A stretch of DNA of 64,000 nucleotides from Microbulbifer bruguierae (GTDB lineage: Bacteria > Pseudomonadota > Gammaproteobacteria > Pseudomonadales > Cellvibrionaceae), in assembly GCF_029869925.1 (NCBI RefSeq), contig NZ_CP118605.1, forward strand, positions 3,872,001 through 3,936,000. The letters are read 5' to 3'. The notes under the pieces are model-generated. The model made no database searches. It was not told the origin of the DNA and saw only the letters and a list, made by a program, of their open reading frames with translations. Positions 55,087 to 61,975 of the stretch are shown piece by piece; within the stretch, counting starts at the first letter, position 1; each line of letters starts with the position of its first letter. Both the position numbers and the translations under genes were made by a program.

Positions 55087-55230
55087 CTTCCGTTTTTTAT
55101 CTTTTCTCACGCACTGTCCGTTTGTCTCCATACAAGTTCTGTACCTGCAGTTTGATGAATGTCATGGAGCCCGGCGTTGCCTTCTTTTTAAATCCGGGCA
55201 TAGCCACACTGTTTCAGGGGATAGATTGTT

Positions 55231-56430
55231 ATGACAGATCCACAGGTGATCGTTGTCGGCGCCGGACCGGTGGGTACGGTCGCTGCGTACCGGCTGGCGA
55301 GTATGGGTATTGACGTATTGCTGGTAGAGGCGGGCCGCGACTGTGCCATTGATCTGCGCGCCTCCACTTTTCACCCGCCGACCCTGGAAATGCTCGATGA
55401 ACTTGGCATGGCGGAGACCCTGATTGCCCGGGGGCTGAAAGCGCCGGAATATCATTTTCGCGAGCGCGCTACGGGGGAGCTGGTTTCCTTCGACCTGTCC
55501 GAGCTGGCCGATGAAACCCGTTTTCCCTACCGCCTGCAATGTGAACAGTATGTGCTGGCCAGCATGGTGGCCAAAAAGCTCGACAATCATCCGCGGGCGG
55601 AAGTGCGGTTCAATCACCGGCTGGTGTCTTTTACCCAGGATGAAAACGGGGTGGAAGTCGCCCTGGAAGGCCCTTTTGCGATTGAAAAGGTACGCGCGAA
55701 ATACCTGGTGGCTGCGGATGGCGGTAATTCCATTGTGCGCAAGTGGCTGGGCGTCGACTTCGAGGGGTTTACCTATCCGGAGCGATTCCTGACGCTGTCG
55801 ACCAAGGTGGAGCTCAGGGACTACATCGAAAACCTCGCCTGCGTGAACTACGTTTCCGACCCGCAGGAATGGCTTGTTTTACTGCGAGTTCCCAGCGCCT
55901 GGCGCATTCTGGTGCCGGCGAAAGAGGATCAGCCGGATGAGTGGCTGGTATCCGACGAAAAGAAAAACGAGGTATTCCGCAAGCTCATCGGGCGCGAAGA
56001 CGTGGAAACCGGCCACCGCACCATATACCGGGTACACCAGCGGGTAGCAACGCGATTCGACCACGGACGTATCGGTCTTGTTGGCGATGCCGCGCACCTG
56101 AACAACCCTCTGGGTGGATTCGGTATGAACAGTGGTATCCACGATGCCTGGTGTCTGTGCGACAAGATCAAAGCCAATCTGGACAAGGGCCACGACGACA
56201 CGCGCTTCGAAGCCTTCGATGCCGAGCGCCGCCCGGTGACCCATCGCTTTATCCAGGCGCAGACCATGCAGAACAAAAAAATGCTGGAACACAGCCCGGA
56301 AGAAAACCACGCGCAGCGCCTGCAGGAAATGAAAGATATCCGCAATGATCCGGTGCGCCGACGGGCGTTCCTGCGTCGCCAGGCCATGTTTGAAAGCTTG
56401 GAAGAATCCAAAGCCGCAATTCAGGAGTAA
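55231..56430 (+). CDS. FAD-dependent aromatic/heterocycle monooxygenase
   Basis: A class A flavoprotein hydroxylase of the PHBH/MhpA type (399 aa), which inserts one oxygen into an activated ring using NAD(P)H. FAD motifs: GAGPVGTVAAYRLA (residues 10-23), VAADGGNSIVRKWLG near 162 and GLVGDAAHLNNPLGGFGMNSG near 285. The ribosome site AGGGG is upstream of the ATG. It is followed 5 bases after its stop by the racemase-family gene and then by a bicupin. The ring substrate is unknown. Confidence 0.85.
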   Translation: MTDPQVIVVGAGPVGTVAAYRLASMGIDVLLVEAGRDCAIDLRASTFHPPTLEMLDELGMAETLIARGLKAPEYHFRERATGELVSFDLSELADETRFPYRLQCEQYVLASMVAKKLDNHPRAEVRFNHRLVSFTQDENGVEVALEGPFAIEKVRAKYLVAADGGNSIVRKWLGVDFEGFTYPERFLTLSTKVELRDYIENLACVNYVSDPQEWLVLLRVPSAWRILVPAKEDQPDEWLVSDEKKNEVFRKLIGREDVETGHRTIYRVHQRVATRFDHGRIGLVGDAAHLNNPLGGFGMNSGIHDAWCLCDKIKANLDKGHDDTRFEAFDAERRPVTHRFIQAQTMQNKKMLEHSPEENHAQRLQEMKDIRNDPVRRRAFLRRQAMFESLEESKAAIQE

Positions 56431-56435
56431 ATGCC

Positions 56436-57182
56436 ATGACTGATGCACTGGGTTATCGCGCTAAATTCGGCGTGCTTGGTCCGTCTACCAATACCATCGT
56501 GCAGCCGGATTTTGACGATCTGCGCCCGGCGGGTGTGACCAACCATTACAGCCGCATCATTATTCAGAACGCCGCGGCGATCTCCGATGAAACCTTTATG
56601 CAGGGAACGCTGGAAATTGATCGCTGCACTGAAGATGCGGTAAAGGGCGTGCTTACCTGCGCGCCGGATTACCTGGTCATGGGGATGTCCGCAGTAACCT
56701 TTTACGGCGGTGCTGAGGGTGCTGCGGGATGGAAACGCAACATTGAGGAAATTGCCGGGCTGAAAATCTCAACCGGCTCAGAGTCAGTGGTCGCGGCCCT
56801 GAAAACCCTGGGTGGTATTCGCAAGGTTGCAGTCCTGTCTCCCTATTACCCTGTTGCCAACGCCGAGGTGGCGCGATTCCTGAGCGACCACGGTTTTGAA
56901 ACAGTGCGCGACATACCGTTGCGTTGCCCCAGCTGGCAGGCCATTGCCCAGGTGCAGCCGCACACCATCCGCGAAGCCGTGAAAGAAATTGATGGCGATG
57001 ATGTAGATGCAATCGTACAGGTGGGCACCAACCTGTCGATGGTGAAGCTTGCTGCGCAACTGGAGCTGACACTCGCCAAACCGGTGATTGCCATCAATGC
57101 TGCCACTTACTGGCATGCACTGCGTGCGTACGGTATCAAGGACCGCATGGCGGGTTGCGGGCGGCTACTGGAAGAGTACTAG
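56436..57182 (+). CDS. Asp/Glu racemase-superfamily protein, maleate isomerase/AMDase-like, without catalytic cysteines
   Basis: A 248-aa protein of the fold shared by maleate cis-trans isomerase and arylmalonate decarboxylase. The start GVLGPSTNTIVQPDF matches the phosphate/carboxylate loop. Where maleate isomerases have a catalytic Cys, here are VMGMSAVTFYGG (near residue 88) and VQVGTNLSMVKLA (near 193): neither contains Cys, although the surrounding loops are conserved. This suggests a different reaction (for example a lyase or hydrolase) or a binding role. It is coupled to the monooxygenase gene. Confidence 0.7.
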   Translation: MTDALGYRAKFGVLGPSTNTIVQPDFDDLRPAGVTNHYSRIIIQNAAAISDETFMQGTLEIDRCTEDAVKGVLTCAPDYLVMGMSAVTFYGGAEGAAGWKRNIEEIAGLKISTGSESVVAALKTLGGIRKVAVLSPYYPVANAEVARFLSDHGFETVRDIPLRCPSWQAIAQVQPHTIREAVKEIDGDDVDAIVQVGTNLSMVKLAAQLELTLAKPVIAINAATYWHALRAYGIKDRMAGCGRLLEEY

Positions 57183-57241
57183 CGCTCGGTGTGGCGAGGG
57201 AATTTCGCTGTCCGATAAATATAGATAAAAAGCCAACTCAC

Positions 57242-57265
57242 GATTCAAGAGTATTTATTTGAATC
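57242..57265 (+). repeat. Inverted repeat between the monooxygenase and bicupin genes
   Basis: GATTCAA (57242-57248) and TTGAATC (57259-57265) are perfect 7-bp arms with a 10-nt spacer in the 146-base gap. It could be a weak terminator or an operator before the bicupin gene. It is unlike the GntR sites. Confidence 0.45.
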
Positions 57266-57328
57266 CATTGTTTTCCTGGGCGTAGTCTTTGCTTCAGGAC
57301 CCCACGATAACTGCATTCAGGAGGCCGT

Positions 57329-58219
57329 ATGCGACCCCATGTAGAATTGATCGACGAGAAAGATCTGATATTTCACACTGCCGAATTGATGGGCGGAACC
57401 GGCACCGCGCGCCAGCGCAACCTCAGCTATGACGAGGAAGACGGATCGGCTTCCCTCAAGGTGCACTTTGATACTGATTGGAGCCGCCCTGCGGGTATCC
57501 ACACCGCACAGACCGAATGGTATGTGCTCGAAGGTGAAGTAAAAATTGGTGACGAAGTCCTGAAGGAAGGCGGTTACTGGTGTACTCCAAAGGGCGTGCT
57601 GTGTCCGCCACTGGAAGCAAAAGCCGGAACGGTAATTCTCCTCTTCCGCGAGTATGGCGACTGGCAGTTTACAGAAGCCGACAAGAACGCGGATTTCGTG
57701 CGTCCTGATCAGGAACTGGTGATCAAGCGCAGTAATGAAATGGACTGGATCGACGTTGTGGATGGCAGCCCCATGCGCTTTGACCTGGGCGGTACCCCGG
57801 TGCCGGGTCTGTATATCAAAATGTTGTATCGCGACAAGGAAACCGGCTTTTACACTCGCCTGATCAAAGCCAAGCCGAACTGGCGTGAACACCCTTTGGC
57901 GCACCATCCGGTGTTTGAAGAGGCCTACACCCTGGAAGGCTCATTCAATTTCAACTTTGGTGAGATGGAGCCGGGTACGTATTTCTTCCGTCCGGCGCTG
58001 GTGCGTCACGGTGACTTCACAGCGGGGCCTGAGGGCACTGTATGGATCCTGCGCTGTGATGGCGACCTGGTAGATTGGTATACCGACAATGCACGTATGG
58101 AAATGCATGGGGATCCCGTCAACTGGGGACCGGAATACCCGCACACCGAGGCACCGGTACCTCTACAGCCAGTTCGCTCGCGTTCAATCGGGCCGATGAA
58201 AGATCCTTACTATAGCTAA
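57329..58219 (+). CDS. Bicupin protein
   Basis: A 296-aa protein with two cupin barrels. The first (about residues 40-120) contains TEWYVLEGEVKIGDEVLKEG and GGYWCTPKGV; the second (about 165-255) has HHPVFEEAYTLEGSFNFN and PGTYFFRPALVRHGDF, with His/Glu ligands typical of a metal cupin. Bicupins include ring-cleaving dioxygenases, ureidoglycine aminohydrolase and isomerases. The ATG has AGGAGG 5-6 bases upstream. It closes the catabolic island, so a role in the same pathway is inferred. Confidence 0.75.
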   Translation: MRPHVELIDEKDLIFHTAELMGGTGTARQRNLSYDEEDGSASLKVHFDTDWSRPAGIHTAQTEWYVLEGEVKIGDEVLKEGGYWCTPKGVLCPPLEAKAGTVILLFREYGDWQFTEADKNADFVRPDQELVIKRSNEMDWIDVVDGSPMRFDLGGTPVPGLYIKMLYRDKETGFYTRLIKAKPNWREHPLAHHPVFEEAYTLEGSFNFNFGEMEPGTYFFRPALVRHGDFTAGPEGTVWILRCDGDLVDWYTDNARMEMHGDPVNWGPEYPHTEAPVPLQPVRSRSIGPMKDPYYS

Positions 58220-58269
58220 ACAAGACAGAGTTTCTCTTGCAATTGACTGTGTGAAATGTTGCATTTGGG

Positions 58270-58292
58270 GGGGGGCAATGCCCCCCTTTTTT
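58270..58292 (+). terminator. Terminator after the bicupin gene
   Basis: GGGGGGC (58270-58276) and GCCCCCC (58280-58286) with loop AAT, followed by six T. It ends the catabolic island. The next 220 bases, up to the GH3 gene, show nothing recognisable. Confidence 0.9.
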
Positions 58293-58514
58293 ATTTCCCC
58301 CAGTGAAATTCGCGGGAATCCGACAACTGGCATCCGCACCCGTTCACGCTGGTCTCCGTGACCAGAATTTCCAGCTGTAATCCGTAACCTGCTTTCGGGA
58401 ATAGTGTGCTCTGGTACGCAGTCTTTGTATTGGTCTGCGGTTGCCAAAGCGGAGTGAATCGACAAGAATAATTTATTCTCAAAATGCCATTCCTGGTTAC
58501 GGAACAGCCTGTTT

Positions 58515-60524
58515 ATGCCGGTTACGAATTTCCCGTTTCCCGCGCTTGCCCAGCGCGCCCTGTTGACTGCCGCTATCTTTTTTACGGGCTGTAGCGAGTC
58601 CGCCGACCGCGTAAGTCCCGAACTCAGCTTGCGACAGAAAATCGCCCAGAAGCTGATGCTGGATGTTCGTTATTATTGCTCCGACGAACAGCGCCAAACG
58701 CCGGATGATGGCGCGGCGCCGCGCTGTGAGACGCCGGTAACGGTACTGCCCGATGATCTGCGAAAGATGATCAGCGAGAGCGACGTCGGCGGCATTATTC
58801 TGTTTGCAGATAACCTCGCAGACAGCGCGCAGATGGTGCGCCTGAATCGGGATTTACGGCGGGCGGCACTCGAGTCCAAAAGCGGCCTTCCACTTCTTGT
58901 CGGCGTGGATCAGGAGGGAGGGCGAGTGAACCGTTTGCCGAGGGATGAGGCTGCGGCCTTCGCCGGGAACATGGCGATCGGTGCCACTTATACCCGTCGC
59001 GGCGACCACTTTGCCCGCGAAACCGCCGGGGCGATGGCCGAGCAGCTCAAAGCCCTGGGGTTTAACGTCAACTTTGCTCCCACCCTGGACGTCAACAGCA
59101 ATCCGGAAAATCCGGTCATCAATGTCCGCTCCTACGGGGAGTCGCCGCAGATGGTGGCGGAGCTGGGCGCGGCAAGTGTTGAGGCTTTTCAGCAGAAGGG
59201 CATTGCCGCCACGGTGAAGCATTTTCCGGGACATGGCGATACCAGTGTCGACAGCCATACCGGGTTGCCGCGGGTTGCGCGCGCCCGGGACGCTGCCTGG
59301 GCCGTCGACCTGTTGCCGTTCTCCCGAGTTATTGAACGGGCGCAGCCAGCGCTGATCATGACGGCACATATCCAGTATCCAGCCCTGGACGATACGATAC
59401 TGCAGGCTAGATCCGGTGAGGAAATACTGGTGCCGGCTACCCTGTCGCGCAAAATTCTCAGCGGAATTTTGCGCGGTGAAATGGGGTACGAGGGCGTCAT
59501 CGTCACCGACGCCCTGGATATGGCGGGCATCAGTCACTATTTCACACCGGAGCAGGCGGTCGTGCATACCTTTGCCGCCGGTGCGGATATCGCATTGATG
59601 CCGGTCAAAATTCGCTATCCGGAAGATCTGGCAAAAGTAGACACGCTGATTGACGCGGTTGCCGCTGCGGTTGCCGACGGATCTCTTGACGTCGATGAAC
59701 TGGAATCTTCGGTCGCGCGGATCTTGCAATTAAAACAGCGAGTAACCGATCCCCTCTGGTTGCAGCAGGGTGAAAAGGAGGCCGTGCATGCGGCGCAGTC
59801 GGTACTGGCGTCACCCGCGCATCGTGAGCTGGCAAGTCAGTTGGCGTCGGCAGCCTTGACCAGTGTGTTTACGCCAGTGGATTCCGCGCTACCGGTTATC
59901 CACAAGAACACGAGACGGGTGCAGGTTTTATCCCCAAATAGTGCTATTGGGGAAGCCTTCCGCATCGCGCTTGCGGCGGTGACGGGGGCGGACATCGAAA
60001 TCCTGGAGACGGATTCCGCACTGGACGCGATCGTGGCGTCCCCCGCGGATGCGCTGATCGTGGCCAGTGTGGTTCCCTCAGAGAGCGCGGTGGAAATGGG
60101 GGGAGCGGAAGATCTGGCAAAGATGCCGTACCGGCGTCCGGACCAGAAAGCGCTTTACGATATTTATCGGCAGAGTCTCGTGGCCGCGCGTGCGCAGGGT
60201 AGTAAAACCGTATTCGTCAGCATGCGATCACCCTACGAAAGCGCGGACTTTCACGGGCTGGCGGATGTGTATCTGGCGAGTTTTGATTACAAGGGGTTTA
60301 TCGGGCCCGGGCGGAAGCTGCAGGGCCCGATATATCATGCACTGGCCAGAGCCCTGGTCAGCGGCACAGTGCCGGGGGGCGACTTGCCGGTAACTGTGCG
60401 AGCTCCTGCTCTGTCAACTGCGCCGGTTACCGACGTCGTTTCTGTGTTGGAGTCTGATCCTGTACCAGGGACTGTACCGGCGTCGACACCGATCGACCGA
60501 CCGGCGCCGGCGGCGGCGCAGTAG
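58515..60524 (+). CDS. Exported GH3 glycosidase lipoprotein, NagZ-like
   Basis: A 669-aa glycoside hydrolase family 3 enzyme. A signal peptide ends in FFTGC, so it is probably a lipoprotein. The catalytic domain (about 35-410) has LLVGVDQEGGRVNRL, the NagZ-type acid/base loop KHFPGHGDTSVDSHTGLP with the Asp-His dyad near residue 245, and the nucleophile Asp in VIVTDALDMAG near 335. A second alpha/beta domain (about 430-625) is fused, which NagZ of E. coli lacks. It probably removes beta-N-acetylglucosamine from exported or environmental glycans such as chitin or peptidoglycan fragments. A Pro/Ala-rich tail follows. It is convergent with an AmiD-like amidase. Confidence 0.87.
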   Translation: MPVTNFPFPALAQRALLTAAIFFTGCSESADRVSPELSLRQKIAQKLMLDVRYYCSDEQRQTPDDGAAPRCETPVTVLPDDLRKMISESDVGGIILFADNLADSAQMVRLNRDLRRAALESKSGLPLLVGVDQEGGRVNRLPRDEAAAFAGNMAIGATYTRRGDHFARETAGAMAEQLKALGFNVNFAPTLDVNSNPENPVINVRSYGESPQMVAELGAASVEAFQQKGIAATVKHFPGHGDTSVDSHTGLPRVARARDAAWAVDLLPFSRVIERAQPALIMTAHIQYPALDDTILQARSGEEILVPATLSRKILSGILRGEMGYEGVIVTDALDMAGISHYFTPEQAVVHTFAAGADIALMPVKIRYPEDLAKVDTLIDAVAAAVADGSLDVDELESSVARILQLKQRVTDPLWLQQGEKEAVHAAQSVLASPAHRELASQLASAALTSVFTPVDSALPVIHKNTRRVQVLSPNSAIGEAFRIALAAVTGADIEILETDSALDAIVASPADALIVASVVPSESAVEMGGAEDLAKMPYRRPDQKALYDIYRQSLVAARAQGSKTVFVSMRSPYESADFHGLADVYLASFDYKGFIGPGRKLQGPIYHALARALVSGTVPGGDLPVTVRAPALSTAPVTDVVSVLESDPVPGTVPASTPIDRPAPAAAQ

Positions 60525-60534
60525 TGGATAGGCG

Positions 60535-61512
60535 TTACTTGGAGATGGCGAGTGCCTCCGGGTTGATCTCCTGATAACCACTCAACTTGTCCGGAAAATA
60601 TTTTTCCAGCAGCGCCAGCAGAATCGCCCGCGATTGATCGTCCACTTCCCCATCTGCCAGCCAGGGGCGGAAGTGGTATTGAAAAGCGCGGGTATAGAGG
60701 CTGATCTCATCATCGCTGGCAGTTTCCGGGTCGATGCCATAACCATAATCCCGCAGCCAATAGGCAAACCGGCGGCGCACTGCATCGCGGTCGCTGGAGG
60801 TATTGCCGCCCAGATATTCCAGATGGCGCTGAACCGAGGCGTCTTCATACCAGGCACCAATACCGGCTTCTGCCAGTTGCTGCCAGGGGAATTTGGGGCC
60901 GGGATCTATCTTGTAATGCGGAATGATATCGCCGTGCCCGACCACGCGCGTGGGGGTGATATCGGGATAGCGAGCGAGAATATCCCGGGACAGGGCGATC
61001 ACCAGGTCGATCTGCTCCGGGTCAAATTCCGGGAAAAAACACACCGCTTCGGGCTCGGCGCCCGGCGTCGATTCCGGCGGAGGCTGGCAGTAGCTTTTGT
61101 TGACGATTTCAATTCCGATGGAGTGATCGTTCAGCTGGCTGCGGTCTTCCCAGATACTGGTGCCGGCATGCCAAGCGCGGCGGTGTTCATCCACCAACTG
61201 ATATACCCGCAGGTCATCGTGTGGATAACTGGGATCATTGCCTTCCGGGATCAGGTAGTGGGAGCTCACTGGTCGGGAGCTGGGCTGGGTCAGTACCTGC
61301 AGAGATGTTTCGAAATCGATGGTTGTAAAATGCATCACCAGAAAGCGCACCCGCTCACTGGCGTTCTCGGATTCCACGATTTCAATGCGGTAGGTGTCAC
61401 TCTGGTGATTCAGTCCACCGCCAGTAACGCAGCCACTGAGTGCAATGGGAAGTGCGCAGGCCGCCGAAATCAGTGCGGATTTCAGTGGAATTCCTGTTGT
61501 TGATCCCGACAT
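60535..61512 (-). CDS. N-acetylmuramoyl-L-alanine amidase lipoprotein, AmiD-like
   Basis: An Amidase_2-fold zinc enzyme (325 aa) that cuts the bond between N-acetylmuramic acid and L-Ala. The lipobox is ALSGC near residue 26. Zinc and catalytic residues: His in FLVMHFTTIDF, SHYLIPEG, and GHGDIIPHYKIDPGPKFPW (His and Asp) near residue 200. A C-terminal peptidoglycan-binding-like module follows (DYGYGIDPETAS). I chose ATG 61512 because AAGGG lies 7 bases upstream; GTG 61530 is a weaker alternative. It is convergent with the GH3 gene, 10 bases apart. Together they can digest muropeptides outside the cytoplasm. Confidence 0.88.
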   Translation of the reverse strand: MSGSTTGIPLKSALISAACALPIALSGCVTGGGLNHQSDTYRIEIVESENASERVRFLVMHFTTIDFETSLQVLTQPSSRPVSSHYLIPEGNDPSYPHDDLRVYQLVDEHRRAWHAGTSIWEDRSQLNDHSIGIEIVNKSYCQPPPESTPGAEPEAVCFFPEFDPEQIDLVIALSRDILARYPDITPTRVVGHGDIIPHYKIDPGPKFPWQQLAEAGIGAWYEDASVQRHLEYLGGNTSSDRDAVRRRFAYWLRDYGYGIDPETASDDEISLYTRAFQYHFRPWLADGEVDDQSRAILLALLEKYFPDKLSGYQEINPEALAISK

Positions 61513-61975
61513 ATATTGCCCTTCTTTCACTTTCTGAATTCAATTTTTATACGAATAATATGACGCCATCGACGGTGTGAGGCCCGTTTTCGTTGCTGAT
61601 TTTTCCAATTCGGGTTATTCGTGAGGTTATGTTATTTCGGCATCAAAGTGATAGACCTACGGCTGTTGTTATAAAAATCTGGCCGAATTTAGCCATTCAT
61701 TCGCGCAATTTGTGACTTTCTTGTATATTTTTCTGAATTTTTTATCATTCCTATATCGCATCTGACGAATTTTTTCAGCAGAATCAGGCTTGGAATATCT
61801 TATTCCTGATTGGTAGTGCAGTGTGACAGGTTTATCACTTTGGTCGCCACGTCGCCTTAATATTTACAAAAAACAGACACTGCCAAGAGAGCGTTGAGAG
61901 AGGAACCTTCGATCTGTGATCGGACGCTCCACACCCGGAGAAAGCCATAAAAAATAATTGCCTGGGAGGCCATCC
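61513..61975. other. AT-rich divergent region before the TonB receptor
   Basis: About 460 AT-rich bases that must contain promoters for the amidase (minus) and TonB receptor (plus). A complex inverted repeat lies at 61782-61811. Otherwise no gene, tRNA or known motif was seen. Confidence 0.4.
61782..61811 (+). repeat. Overlapping inverted repeats, possible alternative hairpins
   Basis: AATCAGG (61782-61788) pairs with CCTGATT (61805-61811), and within it GGAATA (61792-61797) pairs with TATTCC (61801-61806). The two pairings share bases CC and exclude each other. It lies about 165-195 bases upstream of the TonB receptor start. Confidence 0.4.

Noticed and set aside
55231..58219. Standard aerobic nicotinate (nic) pathway
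   Set aside because: A flavin hydroxylase, an isomerase-like protein and an amidase are present, but no dihydroxypyridine dioxygenase NicX or deformylase NicD was recognised, and the isomerase-like protein lacks its cysteines.
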